A stretch of DNA of 64,000 nt from Verrucomicrobiota bacterium (GCA_016195385.1 JACPZS010000206.1:56029-120028); one strand, 5' to 3'; positions 9,713 to 20,900 are shown, counted from the stretch's first letter. A program made the numbers and translations. The notes: generated by a model not told the origin, from the letters alone.

Positions 9713-11740
9713 GTGGAATTTACTTCGCCGGACACCACCAGGTTCAACGGCCATTCGACGGGACAAAATTCGTTGGCTGAAAATTTACTCGCCACTGGGA
9801 TCGCCATTCAGCGATCGCAAAATTATTTGCTGCGTGAACAGAAGCCGGAAGGCTACTGGATCGGCGAGTTGATGGTGGATTCGACGATTGTTTCCGACAC
9901 GGTTGCTTACCATCATTGGAACGGCAAAGTTGACCTCGAATGGCAGCGCAAGGCCGTCAATCACATCTTCTCGATGCAATTGCCGGACGGCGGCTGGAAC
10001 ATTTATTTCGGCGGCCCGTCGGACGTGAACGCCACCATCAAAGCGTATCTCGCCCTCAAACTCGCCGGCCTGCCCGCGACTGACGCGCGCATGTTGCGCG
10101 CGCGGGAAGTTGCCCTCCATCTCGGCGGCGTGCCGCGGATGAACACGTTTTCAAAACTTTACCTCGCGCTGCTCGGCCTGTTCCCGTGGAAGTTTGTGCC
10201 CACGATTCCGTGCGAAGTCCTGCTCATCGGCAAATGGTTTCACGTCAATTTCTGGGATATGAGCAACTGGTCGCGCGCGATGCTTGTGCCGCTGGCGATC
10301 ATCAATCACTTCAAACCGACGCGCCCGCTCCCCCACGGCGTGAATCTCAACGAGCTTTATCCCGAGGGCTTTCGCGAACGCGAACTGGCGCTCGCGCCCG
10401 ACCCGCAGTGGTTCACTTGGCGAAATTTTTTCCTCTGGCTGGACCGGCTGCACAAGTTCGCCGAGCTGTTCGCGCAAAACGGCATTCATCCATTCCGCAA
10501 GCGCGCGCTCAAACGCGCCGAGGAATGGATGCTCGAACGCTTTGAAGGCTCCGATGGTCTCGCCGCAATTTTTCCAGCGATGCTCAACGCGCTCATCGCG
10601 CTCAAGGCGCTCGGCTATCCCGATGATCATCCGCAGATCAAACGCGCCGAGCGCGAGTTGAAAAAGCTCGAACACGAAACCGCCGACAGCGTGCGCATCG
10701 AGCCGTGCTTCTCGCCCGTGTGGGACACGGCGATCGTCGCCACCGCACTCGCGGAGTCCGGTCTCGGCAGCGATCACCCGAGGCTCAAAAAAGCAACCGA
10801 GTGGTTGATGACGAAGGAAATTCGTTTTCGCGGCGACTGGCAGTACAAGAACCCCGTCGATGTCGAGCCGAGCGGTTGGGTATTCGAGTTTGAAAACAAA
10901 TGGAACCCCGACGTCGATGACACGGCGATGGTGTTGCTGGCGTTGCGCCAGGTGCCGACGGACAATCCGGCGCAGCGGGACGAATGTTTTCAGCGCGGCC
11001 TCAGGTGGATGATGACCTTCCAGTGCAAGGACGGCGGCTGGGCGGCGTTCGACAAGGATTGCACGAAGGGCATTCTCGAAAAAGTTCCGTTCGCGGATCA
11101 CAATGCGATGCTCGACCCCGAGTGCGCCGACATCACCGCGCGCATTTTGGAATTGCTCGGCTACGAAAACGTCAGCGTGGATAATCCGCAGGTGAAAAAA
11201 GGGTTGCAATTCATTCGCGAGCATCAGGAGTCGGACGGCTCGTGGTACGGCCGCTGGGGCGTGAACTACATCTATGGCACATGGCAGGTCTTGCGCGGCT
11301 TGCGCGCGCTCAACTTGAACATGAACCAGCCGTGGTTGCTCAAGGCGCGCGACTGGCTCGAGAGTGTCCAGAACGAAGACGGCGGCTGGGGCGAACGCTG
11401 CAACACGTACGACGACCTGGTCTTCAAAGGGCGCGGGCCGAGCACGCCGTCGCAAACCGCGTGGGCCGTGATGGGGCTTTGCGCCTTCGATGATCCGCAG
11501 CGGCCGAGCATCGTTCGCGGCATCCGTTACTTGACCGGGACGCAGAACCAAGACGGGAGTTGGAGCGAATCGGAAACGACCGGCACTGGTTTTCCGCGCG
11601 TGTTCTACCTCAAGTACGACATGTATCGGAACAGTTGGCCGCTGCTCGCGCTCGCGACCTACGCGAAAATCGCCAAAGTCGCGACCGTGAAATCCAACGG
11701 TCACGCGCATCGCGATTGGGAGCCGGCGCGCGCGAGCTGA
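9713..11740 (+). CDS. shc: Squalene-hopene cyclase
   Basis: A 675-aa monotopic membrane enzyme that cyclises squalene to hopene, the first committed step of hopanoid synthesis. The catalytic acid motif DVDDTA is at residues 400-405, and several QW repeats are present (QLPDGGW, CKDGGW, QESDGSW, QNEDGGW, QNQDGSW). The length fits the family (about 630-720). The start is a GTG; the next Met is at residue 55, inside the first conserved block, so the GTG is preferred. The following gene, hpnG, acts later in the same pathway. Confidence 0.96.
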   Translation: MEFTSPDTTRFNGHSTGQNSLAENLLATGIAIQRSQNYLLREQKPEGYWIGELMVDSTIVSDTVAYHHWNGKVDLEWQRKAVNHIFSMQLPDGGWNIYFGGPSDVNATIKAYLALKLAGLPATDARMLRAREVALHLGGVPRMNTFSKLYLALLGLFPWKFVPTIPCEVLLIGKWFHVNFWDMSNWSRAMLVPLAIINHFKPTRPLPHGVNLNELYPEGFRERELALAPDPQWFTWRNFFLWLDRLHKFAELFAQNGIHPFRKRALKRAEEWMLERFEGSDGLAAIFPAMLNALIALKALGYPDDHPQIKRAERELKKLEHETADSVRIEPCFSPVWDTAIVATALAESGLGSDHPRLKKATEWLMTKEIRFRGDWQYKNPVDVEPSGWVFEFENKWNPDVDDTAMVLLALRQVPTDNPAQRDECFQRGLRWMMTFQCKDGGWAAFDKDCTKGILEKVPFADHNAMLDPECADITARILELLGYENVSVDNPQVKKGLQFIREHQESDGSWYGRWGVNYIYGTWQVLRGLRALNLNMNQPWLLKARDWLESVQNEDGGWGERCNTYDDLVFKGRGPSTPSQTAWAVMGLCAFDDPQRPSIVRGIRYLTGTQNQDGSWSESETTGTGFPRVFYLKYDMYRNSWPLLALATYAKIAKVATVKSNGHAHRDWEPARAS

Positions 11741-11776
11741 TGCGCTGGTCTTAGGCCGGCCGCCCCCTGCCGAATC

Positions 11777-12463
11777 ATGACCAACGTCGGCGAACTTAAT
11801 TCGGAAGCAGAACCCGGCACCATCCTCGTTTGCTTCGCCGTCAAGGAAGAGGCGAAGTTTTTTCCAAAGCTGGCGTTGGCTCATGCCCGGATCGAAACGC
11901 TCGTGACCGGCATGGGCGCGGAGAACGCCTCCCTTGCAATTCGCGCCGCCCTCGAAACTTTTTCGCCGACACTGGTCTTGACCTGCGGATTCGCGGGCGG
12001 ACTGAACCCGAAGCTTCCGGCCGGCGCGATTGTGTTCTCCGAAGATCCCGAGGTGGGGCTTGCCCGGCACTTGGTCGAACTGAGCGCAGCTCTCGCGACC
12101 TTTCACTGTGCCCGGCGCGTGGCCGTCACGTGCACGGAGAAAAAGCAACTTTGGGAATCCACGCGCGCCGACGCCGTCGAAATGGAGTCCGGCGTCATCC
12201 GTGAAATTTGCCGCGCGAAACAAATTTCCAGCGCGACCATCCGCGTCATCTCGGACTCGGCCAGCGAAGATCTCCCACTTGACTTCAATGCGCTGATGAG
12301 TGCCGACTACGAAATCAACTTCGCCAAGTTGCTTTTGCGGGTGGCCTCGGCACCGTGGAAAATTCCCGCGCTTCTCGCGTTTCAACGGCAGACGACTGCC
12401 GCTGCCCGCAATCTTGGCGAAATTTTGGACAAACTACTTCGTGCCAAATTCGACCACCGCTGA
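11777..12463 (+). CDS. hpnG: Hopanoid-associated phosphorylase/nucleosidase HpnG
   Basis: A 228-aa protein of the purine/MTA nucleosidase-phosphorylase superfamily. The visible motifs are VTGMGAENA near residue 44, the glycine-rich LTCGFAGGLNPKL, the ligand-binding VEMESG, and the catalytic-loop segment RVISDSASEDLP with an Asp/Glu pair. In hopanoid clusters HpnG removes adenine from adenosylhopane on the way to bacteriohopanetetrol. It lies 36 bases after squalene-hopene cyclase, which strongly supports that role. Its 3' end overlaps the convergent transporter gene by 30 bases. Confidence 0.85.
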   Translation: MTNVGELNSEAEPGTILVCFAVKEEAKFFPKLALAHARIETLVTGMGAENASLAIRAALETFSPTLVLTCGFAGGLNPKLPAGAIVFSEDPEVGLARHLVELSAALATFHCARRVAVTCTEKKQLWESTRADAVEMESGVIREICRAKQISSATIRVISDSASEDLPLDFNALMSADYEINFAKLLLRVASAPWKIPALLAFQRQTTAAARNLGEILDKLLRAKFDHR

Positions 12464-12871
12464 GTCGAGCTTTCCGACGGCGGTCTTTGGCTTGCTCTTC
12501 TCGCTCCAAGTAATCAATGCGGCACCAGCCATGATCAAAAGCACGCCGGTCCAGCGAGTGGCGGAAATCTGTTCGTGCAAAAAAATCTTGGCGGCGGCAG
12601 TCGTGAGCACAAAACCCAGCGCAGTCAATGGCCAGACGAAACTCAAGTCCGCCTGTGACATCAGGTACAGGAGTGCGCCAAAAAAGATCGCTTCGAGCAG
12701 GACGCCCAGCAGAATATGCCCGTTCGTCGCGCCGGCTTTCACGACGCGCGTGATTTCAGACGCATTGATGGCTTGAACTTCGCCGATCTGCTTCAGACCC
12801 TTGCTCAGAAACACCACGCCGGTGGCTTCAAACATCAGCCCGACGATCAAAACAATTAGCAGCTTGCTCAT
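12434..12871 (-). CDS. Small DMT/EamA-like four-helix transporter
   Basis: A 145-aa protein of four hydrophobic helices with drug/metabolite-transporter features: first helix from MSKLLIVLIVGLMFEATGV, with E15 placed like the essential SMR/DMT glutamate; a helix pair with LSFVWPLTALGFVLTTAAA; and a last helix IMAGAALITWSEK. The length suggests one half of a dual-topology or dimeric carrier. The ATG at 12871 is chosen because it starts the first helix. The substrate is unknown. The convergent overlap with hpnG suggests, but does not prove, a link to hopanoid or lipid export. Confidence 0.7.
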   Translation of the reverse strand: MSKLLIVLIVGLMFEATGVVFLSKGLKQIGEVQAINASEITRVVKAGATNGHILLGVLLEAIFFGALLYLMSQADLSFVWPLTALGFVLTTAAAKIFLHEQISATRWTGVLLIMAGAALITWSEKSKPKTAVGKLDSAVVEFGTK

Positions 12872-12970
12872 GGCGCACGAGGTTAGCGAAAGAACACCGA
12901 GGATGCCAGCGATCAATGGCAGCCTTTATTTTGAAAGCAAAGCAGCACGGCTCAAAGTCAAGAAAAGCAT

Positions 12971-12999
12971 TTGACACATTGTCGGGTGGTTTCTATAAC
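12971..12999 (+). promoter_or_regulatory. Strong sigma70-type promoter of the tRNA-Thr/tuf transcript
   Basis: A perfect TTGACA (12971-12976), an ideal 17-bp spacer and TATAAC (12994-12999). It lies about 120 bases upstream of tRNA-Thr and is the best promoter match in the window, as expected for a tuf/ribosomal transcript. Confidence 0.75.
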
Positions 13000-13120
13000 T
13001 TGAGCCGTTACTGGGCCGTAAATGTTTCGAGACTCTCTGCCCGAATTACTAAAATAGGTCGGGTGGCAGTCTTTTTTTTCGTTTTTCGGTGTCAGGATAT
13101 TGTGATTGTTGGTGCCTTTT

Positions 13121-13196
13121 GCCCATGTAGCTCAGTTGGCAGAGCACGTCCTTGGTAAGGACGAGGTCATCAGTTCAATCCTGATCATGGGCTCCA
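13121..13196 (+). tRNA. tRNA-Thr (anticodon GGT)
   Basis: A 76-nt cloverleaf. Acceptor stem GCCCATG pairs with CATGGGC; the anticodon stem CGTCC/GGACG encloses the loop TTGGTAA, giving anticodon GGT. The T-arm has GTTCAATC, and the 3' end TCCA is encoded. It lies 52 bases upstream of tuf in the same transcript. Confidence 0.97.
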
Positions 13197-13248
13197 GTTT
13201 TTTGGCAGACTAATAACTAAAATAAAATAACAACCGCAGGAGACAGCA

Positions 13249-14439
<1,191 letters not shown>

Positions 14440-14458
14440 GTATTTCTATGATGATCGG

Positions 14459-14488
14459 GGCGGCGGAGATGATTTCTGCCGCCTCTTT
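14459..14488 (+). terminator. Hairpin after tuf
   Basis: GGCGGC (14459-14464) can pair with GCCGCC (14478-14483), followed by TCTTTG. The U-tract is poor, so it could be a weak terminator or a processing site between tuf and the two downstream tRNAs. Confidence 0.4.
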
Positions 14489-14526
14489 GTCTCTAAAATG
14501 GCAAGTAAATCCATTCAACCGCGCGT

Positions 14527-14602
14527 AGGGCGTTAGCTCAATTGGTAGAGTAGCGGTCTCCAAAACCGTTGGTTGGGGGTTCAAGTCCCTCACGCCCTGC
14601 CA
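14527..14602 (+). tRNA. tRNA-Trp (anticodon CCA)
   Basis: A 76-nt cloverleaf: acceptor AGGGCGT pairs with ACGCCCT, the anticodon loop CTCCAAA gives CCA, and the T-arm has GTTCAAGT; CCA is encoded at the 3' end. A tRNA-Trp between tuf and secE is a widely conserved bacterial arrangement. Confidence 0.97.
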
Positions 14603-14615
14603 ACTCAAGAATCGC

Positions 14616-14705
14616 GGAGGGGTGGCAGAGTGGTCTATCGCGGCGGTCTTGAAAACCGCTTTGGGGTGACACCCAACGGGGGTTCGAATCCCTCCCCCTC
14701 CGCCA
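14616..14705 (+). tRNA. tRNA-Ser (anticodon TGA)
   Basis: A 90-nt tRNA with a long variable arm, typical of serine tRNAs. Acceptor GGAGGGG pairs with CCCCTCC, the anticodon loop CTTGAAA gives TGA, and the T-arm has GTTCGAAT; CCA is encoded. It ends 5 bases before the secE ATG, so tRNA processing must release the secE message. Confidence 0.96.
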
Positions 14706-14710
14706 AAGTT

Positions 14711-14968
14711 ATGAAAGAATATACAAATTTAATCGTCTGGGCCGTGATTATCGGCGCTGCGTTCGCGTTTGCTTGGAAATCCGGCTATCTTCAGCGCTTC
14801 TCGAACTATATCGATGGCACGCGCGAGGAGTTGAGGAAATGCAGCTGGCCGACGCGCGAAGAACTGAAAGGTTCGACTATTTTGGTCATCCTGTCCGTGC
14901 TGATGGTTGGCATTTTCACTGCCGCCGTTGACCTCGTGGTCATTTCCGCAGTGCGGCTGATTATTTGA
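14711..14968 (+). CDS. secE: Preprotein translocase subunit SecE
   Basis: An 85-aa subunit of the SecYEG channel. The conserved amphipathic segment REELRKCSWPTREEL (about residues 39-53) is followed by the C-terminal membrane helix; an additional N-terminal hydrophobic helix (about residues 6-23) is present. The start is the ATG just after tRNA-Ser; longer frames upstream run through the tRNA and are not used. secE-nusG is the standard pair. Confidence 0.93.
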   Translation: MKEYTNLIVWAVIIGAAFAFAWKSGYLQRFSNYIDGTREELRKCSWPTREELKGSTILVILSVLMVGIFTAAVDLVVISAVRLII

Positions 14969-14992
14969 TCAACCCCAAAAACTAAAAAACCC

Positions 14993-15541
14993 ATGCCGCA
15001 CCAGTGGTTTGTCATCCATACGCTTTCCGGCCAGGAACAAAAGGTCAAGGAGAGTATTGAGAAACGCCTCAAGACCGAGGAAATGGGTGAACACATCGCC
15101 GAAGTGTTGGTCCCGATGGAAAAGATCGTGGAAGTTCGCAGCGGGAAAAAATCCGTCTCCACGCGAAAGCTCTACCCGGGCTACGTTTTCATCAACATGG
15201 GGTTGTTGGATGAGAAAAATCGGATCATTGAGAAGCCCTGGTATTTCATCCGCGACACTCAAGGGATCATCGGTTTCGTGGGCGGAGAGCGACCAACGCC
15301 GACGCCGGCGGATGAGATTGAGACGATCAAGGCGCAGATGACTGACTCGGAAGATCGGGAGAAGCCGAAGGTTAATTTTGCGGTGGGCGAGACCATCAAG
15401 ATCAACGACGGCCCGTTCCTCAATTTTAGCGGCGTCATCGAGGAGATCGAGCCGGAACGCGGCAAGCTTAAAGTCACGGTGAATATTTTCGGACGAAACA
15501 CGCCGGTCGAACTCGAGTACTGGCAGGTTGAGAAGGCGTAA
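14993..15541 (+). CDS. nusG: Transcription termination/antitermination factor NusG
   Basis: A 182-aa protein. The NGN domain ([20 protein letters not shown]) holds the RNA-polymerase-binding face, and a C-terminal KOW domain (about 128-182: [20 protein letters not shown]) binds S10 or Rho. NusG couples transcription to translation. The gene lies 24 bases after secE and 8 bases before rplK in the conserved order. Confidence 0.96.
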   Translation: MPHQWFVIHTLSGQEQKVKESIEKRLKTEEMGEHIAEVLVPMEKIVEVRSGKKSVSTRKLYPGYVFINMGLLDEKNRIIEKPWYFIRDTQGIIGFVGGERPTPTPADEIETIKAQMTDSEDREKPKVNFAVGETIKINDGPFLNFSGVIEEIEPERGKLKVTVNIFGRNTPVELEYWQVEKA

Positions 15542-15549
15542 CAAATTTT

Positions 15550-15975
15550 ATGGCAAAAAAGATTACTGGACAGATCAAGCTGCAGATTCCCGCCGGGCAG
15601 GCGAACCCGGCGCCACCCGTCGGTCCCGCATTGGGGCAGCATGGCGTCAACATCATGGCGTTCTGCAAAGAATTTAACGCCCGGACGAAAGAACAAGCCG
15701 GCATGGTGATTCCGGTGGTCATCACGGTTTTCCAGGATAAGTCCTTCACGTTCATCACCAAGTCGCCGCCGGCTTCCGTGCTGTTGAAGAAAGCCGCGGG
15801 CATTGCCTCCGGTTCCAAGACTCCGAACAAAGACAAAGTTGGCAAGGTTACGCGCAGGCAAATTCTCGACATCATCAAACTGAAAAAGGACGACATCATT
15901 GCGAATGACGATGAAGCGGCGATTCGAGTAATCGCCGGCACGGCCCGCAGCATGGGCATCGAAGTCGTCGGATAA
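15550..15975 (+). CDS. rplK: 50S ribosomal protein L11
   Basis: A 141-aa protein of full family length. It has the signature [20 protein letters not shown] (N-terminal, proline-rich, near the thiostrepton-binding region) and a C-terminal rRNA-binding domain ending SMGIEVVG. L11 forms the GTPase-associated stalk base with 23S rRNA. It is followed by rplA in the usual order. Confidence 0.97.
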   Translation: MAKKITGQIKLQIPAGQANPAPPVGPALGQHGVNIMAFCKEFNARTKEQAGMVIPVVITVFQDKSFTFITKSPPASVLLKKAAGIASGSKTPNKDKVGKVTRRQILDIIKLKKDDIIANDDEAAIRVIAGTARSMGIEVVG

Positions 15976-16023
15976 AAACACAAACGCGGGAGAGCTACTG
16001 GCTCGTTTGAACCGCAAAAGAAC

Positions 16024-16722
16024 ATGCCAAGCAAAAGATACAAAAAAGCGCTGGAGTTGTTGGATTCAAAAAAGTCGTATCCACTCAAGTCCGCAGTGGA
16101 AGTGTTGGTCAAATTTCCCAAGGCCAAATTCAACGAAACCGTGGACCTCGCCTTCCGTTTGGGAGTCGATGCCAAACAGTCTGATCAAATGGTGCGCGGC
16201 ACGGTGCCTTTGCCACACGGCAGCGGCAAAACCGTCAAGGTGCTCGTGTTTGCCAAACCTGGACCGGCGGCCGATGCTGCCAAGTCGGCGGGTGCCGAGT
16301 TCGTCGGGTTTGATGACTTGATCAAAAAGTGCGTGGAAGGCTGGGCGGATTTCGACATCGCCGTGGCAACTCCGGACGCGATGTCGGAAGTTCGCAAACT
16401 GGGCAAAGTGCTTGGACCGCGCGGGCTGATGCCCAACCCGAAAACGGGAACTGTGACCGAAGACACGGCGAAGGCGGTGCGCGAAGTCAAAGCGGGACGC
16501 GTCGAATTCAAAATCGACAAAGCCGGGAACATCCATGTGCCCATTGGCAAGTTGTCGTTCACGGCGGAACAGATCACGGACAATGCCCGGGCGGTCATTG
16601 AGGCGGTTTCCAAATCCCGGCCCGCGAGCGTCAAAGGCGTGTTCATTCTCAGTTGCACACTGTCGGCGACGATGAGTCCGCCATTGCGAGTGGACATTCG
16701 CGAATTCATGGCGGCGGCGTAA
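16024..16722 (+). CDS. rplA: 50S ribosomal protein L1
   Basis: A 232-aa protein of usual length. Family motifs include FNETVDLAFRLGVD and GPRGLMPNPKTGTVT. L1 forms the stalk at the E site and in many bacteria represses its own rplKA message. The ATG at 16024 begins MPSKRYKKALEL, as expected for the family. Confidence 0.97.
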   Translation: MPSKRYKKALELLDSKKSYPLKSAVEVLVKFPKAKFNETVDLAFRLGVDAKQSDQMVRGTVPLPHGSGKTVKVLVFAKPGPAADAAKSAGAEFVGFDDLIKKCVEGWADFDIAVATPDAMSEVRKLGKVLGPRGLMPNPKTGTVTEDTAKAVREVKAGRVEFKIDKAGNIHVPIGKLSFTAEQITDNARAVIEAVSKSRPASVKGVFILSCTLSATMSPPLRVDIREFMAAA

Positions 16723-16746
16723 TTCAACTCAAAAAAAATCTCGACC

Positions 16747-17256
16747 ATGCGTGCTGAAAAACAATTCATAAACAACGAATACATGGCGCGGCTCAACGCT
16801 TCGCCGTTTTTCCTCGTCACCGATTACCAGGGCTTGAAAGTCGGCCATTTCACCGAATTGCGGAAACGCCTGCGGGCGGGTGGCGCGGAAATTCATGTCG
16901 TTAAAAATTCCATCTTTCGGATTGCCGCCAAGGAAGCCGGGCTTGCGGATTTGGCGGGGATGCTCGCTGGACAGGTGGCCGTCGTCACCGGCAAACGCGA
17001 TGTATCGACTGCGGCCAAGACACTCAAAGTCTTTGCCGCCGAATTTGAGCGTCCGAAGATCAAATTCGGTTATCTGAACAACCAGCGCTTGGAATCGGGG
17101 GATATTCTGGCGCTGGCGGAATTGCCTTCGATCGAAGTGCTGCGCGGCAAATTGCTTGGCTTGCTCCAGGCACCGGCGGGCGGTTTGGTGCGCCTGCTAA
17201 ACACGCCGGCCACGCAACTGGCCCAGGTGCTCAAGGCGAAAGCGGAAAAAGCTTAA
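16747..17256 (+). CDS. rplJ: 50S ribosomal protein L10
   Basis: A 169-aa stalk-base protein that anchors L7/L12 dimers. The N-terminal rRNA-binding domain contains VTDYQGLKVGHFTELRKRLR, and the C-terminal helix (about 135-169) binds L12. Only 24 bases separate rplA and rplJ, so there is no room for the structured L10 leader seen upstream of rplJ in many bacteria. Confidence 0.95.
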   Translation: MRAEKQFINNEYMARLNASPFFLVTDYQGLKVGHFTELRKRLRAGGAEIHVVKNSIFRIAAKEAGLADLAGMLAGQVAVVTGKRDVSTAAKTLKVFAAEFERPKIKFGYLNNQRLESGDILALAELPSIEVLRGKLLGLLQAPAGGLVRLLNTPATQLAQVLKAKAEKA

Positions 17257-17387
17257 CTATTTCACAATTTCGACCTGGTTTTAACGAGCCGGGACGAACC
17301 TCAACCACAACAAAGTAAATCGTCGGCGCGCGGGCCGCGCGCTCAAATCATTCGTGGCCTTGGATGACGACGAGACTGAAAGGAAAC

Positions 17388-17780
17388 ATGGCGTTAGATA
17401 AGACAAAAATCGTAGAAGAATTGAGCAACGCGACTGTTATCGAAATCGCGGAACTCGTGAAAGAATTGGAAACCAAGTGGGGCGTTAGCGCCGCAGCTCC
17501 GGTCGCGGTAGCGGCCAGCGGCGGTGGCGGTGGCGCGGCGGCCGCTCCGGCGGCGGAAGCGAAGACGGCATTTGATGTCATCCTCGTTTCGGTTCCGGCG
17601 GACAAGAAGATCTCGGTGATCAAAGCCGTCCGCGAAGTCAAGTCGGGCCTGGGTCTGGCCGAGGCCAAGAAGCTGGTCGAAGAAGCACCGAAGCCGGTGC
17701 TGGAAGGAGCCAACAAGGCTGATTCCGACGCCGCCAAGAAGAAGCTTGAAGAAGCTGGTGCCAAAGTCGAAGTCAAGTGA
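17388..17780 (+). CDS. rplL: 50S ribosomal protein L7/L12
   Basis: A 130-aa stalk protein that recruits translational GTPases. It has an N-terminal dimerisation helix region, an Ala/Gly hinge (about 40-62) and the C-terminal factor-binding domain ([20 protein letters not shown], and then [12 protein letters not shown]). I start at 17388 because it has a good RBS (GAAAGGAAAC) and begins [12 protein letters not shown]; the in-frame ATG at 17364 adds only eight residues. A 131-base gap with a GC-rich palindrome near 17325-17342 separates it from rplJ. Confidence 0.96.
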   Translation: MALDKTKIVEELSNATVIEIAELVKELETKWGVSAAAPVAVAASGGGGGAAAAPAAEAKTAFDVILVSVPADKKISVIKAVREVKSGLGLAEAKKLVEEAPKPVLEGANKADSDAAKKKLEEAGAKVEVK

Positions 17781-17794
17781 GACTTTCCGCGACT

Positions 17795-17820
17795 GGGAGG
17801 ACAGATTGATCTGTCCTCCC
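17795..17820 (+). promoter_or_regulatory. Strong hairpin between rplL and rpoB
   Basis: The arms GGGAGGACAG (17795-17804) and CTGTCCTCCC (17811-17820) are perfectly complementary around a 6-base loop, 14 bases after the rplL stop. There is no T run, so this is more likely an attenuator or an RNase processing site than an intrinsic terminator. In E. coli the rplL-rpoB gap likewise contains an attenuator and an RNase III site. Confidence 0.6.
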
Positions 17821-17997
17821 GGTTCACGGCTTAAGCAGCAAGTCGATTGAACGCAGCGGATAAACGGAACGTCACTAGGGCTGGTGATTATTAGAATTTG
17901 CAAGCGCGTTTCCGGGTAAACCGGAGACGACGCCCTTGTTTTTATTTGTGGGTCAGTAAACTGTCTGGCGTCCCGCCAGCGAACTTGAAGATCAAAA

Positions 17998-20900
17998 ATG
18001 CCAACGCGCGCAACGGAAAGAATCAACTTCGGTAAGATTAAAGAGATCCTCGCCCCGCCTAACTTGATTGAATTGCAGGTCAATTCTTATCACGAATTCC
18101 TGCAGGCGGACATTGCGCCCTCCAAGCGCAAAAACACCGGCCTGCAAGCGGTGTTTACCGAAGTTTTTCCGATTGAAAGCTACGACGGGAAGTCGGTGCT
18201 CGATTTCCACAGCTACGAGATTGGTGAACCCAAACTCGATTGGTTGGAATGTCTGCGCGAGGGCCTAACTTATGGCGCGCCGCTGCACGTTACCTTCCTG
18301 TTGAAAGAGGAAAAGGGCACCAAAGAAGAGAAAGTGTTCATGGGGGAACTACCTCTGATGACGCCGCAGGGCACTTTTGTCATCAACGGAGCTGAACGCG
18401 TCATCGTGAGCCAGCTTCACCGTTCGCCCGGCCTCGCCTTCGAGGCTACCCAGCATCCGAACGGCAAGATGCTGCATTCCTTCCGCATCATCCCGGATCG
18501 CGGTTCGTGGTTTGAAGCCCAGTTTGACACGAGCGATTTGCTTTACGTCTATCTCGATCGCAAGAAACGTCGCCGTAAATTTTTGACGACGACTTTTTTC
18601 CGCGCGCTTGGTTTCGGATCCGACGCTGACGTGCTGAAGCTGTTTTACGACATCGAGGAATTGACGGTGAAAGAAGCCGAGAACCTCGATGACATCCAGA
18701 ACAAAGTGCTGATTGAAGACGCCGTCGATGCCGACAAAGGCATCGTGGTGGCACGCGGATTTGAGCCGTTGTCCAAGGCCGTCGTGAAGCAGATCGCCGA
18801 GCTCGGCATCAACAAAATCCGCGTCGTGGATACCTCGGTGGACGAGGGCATCATCATCAAGTGCCTCAAAAAAGATCCAACCAAGGACGAGGAAGAAGCG
18901 CTCAAAGACATTTACCGCCGCTTGCGTCCCGGGGATCCGCCGACCGCAGCGAATGCGCGCGCGCTCATCAAACGATTATTTTTCGATCCGAAGCGTTACG
19001 ATCTCGGTCGCGTAGGTCGCTACAAGATCAATCAGAAGCTCGGCCTCAAGGACAAAGGCGATTCACGCATCCTGACCAAAGAAGATTTGGTCGCCGCGAC
19101 AAAGTACCTGCTTCGTCTCAAAAAAGGCGAAGGCAGCTTGGATGACATCGATCACTTGGGCAGCCGCCGTGTTCGTACCGTCGGTGAATTGCTTGCGAAC
19201 CAATGTCGCGTCGGCTTGGCGCGCACGGAGCGCCTCGTCAAAGAGCGCATGACGCTTTTTGATCAAGGCGTGGACACGATGACGCCGCAGAAGTTGATCA
19301 ATCCGAAGGCGCTCTCGGCGGTTATTCGCGACTTTTTCGGGCGCAGCCAGCTTTCGCAGTTCATGGACCAGATCAACCCGCTCGCGGAGTTGACGCACAA
19401 GCGTCGTTTGTCGGCGCTCGGGCCAGGCGGTCTTTCTCGCGACCGCGCGGGCTTCGAGGTGCGCGACGTGCATCCGTCGCACTATGGCCGAATCTGCCCG
19501 GTCGAAACGCCGGAAGGGCCGAACATCGGTTTGATCGCGTCGATGGCGACGTTTGCGCGCGTGAACGATTTTGGGTTTATTGAGACGCCGTACCGCAAGG
19601 CCGAACACGGCCGCGTCACCGGCCATCTCGACTACCTCACGGCCGATCGCGAGGAGCAGTTCATCGTCGCGCAGGCGAATGCGCAGATTGACGACAAGGG
19701 TCATTTCCTGACCGAGCGCGTCACGTGCCGTTGTAAAGGCGACTTCATTGATGTCGAGCCGTCGCGAGTGGACTATATGGACGTCTCGCCCAAGCAGCTT
19801 GTCTCCGTGGCGGCGGCGCTGATTCCATTCCTTGAACACGACGACGCGAACCGCGCGTTGATGGGATCGAACATGCAACGCCAGGCTGTGCCGTTGCTCA
19901 TCACCGAAGCGCCGCTCGTGGCGACCGGGCTTGAAGATCGCGTGGCTCGTGATTCACGCGCCGTCATCGTCGCGGAAGAAGCGGGCAAAGTTGCGTCCGT
20001 CACTGGCAATCAGATCATCATCACCGCCGACGGCAAACTGCCGGAAGGCAAGAAGAAGATTAAACACGATCCGAAGGAAGGAATCTGGGTTTACGTCGTG
20101 CGCAAATTCATGCGCTCGAATGCGGCGACGTGCATCAACCAAAAGATTTTGGTGAGCAAAGGCGAGACGGTGAAAAAGGGGCAGATCATCGCTGATGGTC
20201 CTTGCACTGGCGGCGGGGAACTCGCGCTCGGACGCAATGTGCTCTGCGCGTTCATGCCGTGGAACGGATACAACTTCGAGGACGCGATCCTCATCAGCGA
20301 ACGCATCGTGAAGGACGACGTCTTCACATCGATTCACATCGATGAGTTTGAAGTTGGCGCCCGCGACACGAAACTGGGGCCGGAAGAAATCACGCGCGAC
20401 ATCCCGAACCTCGGCGAAGAAGCGCTCAAAAACCTCGGGCCGGACGGCGTGATTCGCATCGGTGCGGAGGTGAAGCCGGGCGACATCCTTGTCGGCAAGA
20501 TTACTCCGAAGTCAGAAACGGAACTGGCACCGGAAGAACGGTTGCTGCGGGCCATCTTCGGCGAAAAAGCGGCCGACGTGAAGGACACGTCGCTCAAAGT
20601 TCCCTCCGGAACTTATGGCATCGTGATGGACGTGAAAGTTTCGGCGAAGAAAGAAAGCGAACGAGGCTCGAGCGCGCCCGCGAAAATCTCGCCGGCGGAA
20701 GCCAAGAAGCACACCAAGCAAGTCCAGGAAGATTTCAAGGCCAAGACGGACGAACTGCGCGAGCAGTTGACCGAGGCCTTGAGCAACATCCTGCTCGGTG
20801 AAAAAATTCCGCTCGATGTCGTCAACTCCGAGACGGGCGAAATTATCATCCCGGCCAACCGGAAGATCACCAAGACGCTGTTGCGCAAACTGGCTACCGT

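Noticed and set aside
10151..12385. 744-codon minus-strand frame opposite squalene-hopene cyclase and hpnG
   Set aside because: Covers two clearly identified genes on the other strand and shows no recognisable domain.
12916..13158. 80-codon frame upstream of tRNA-Thr
   Set aside because: It overlaps the promoter and the tRNA and has no family features.
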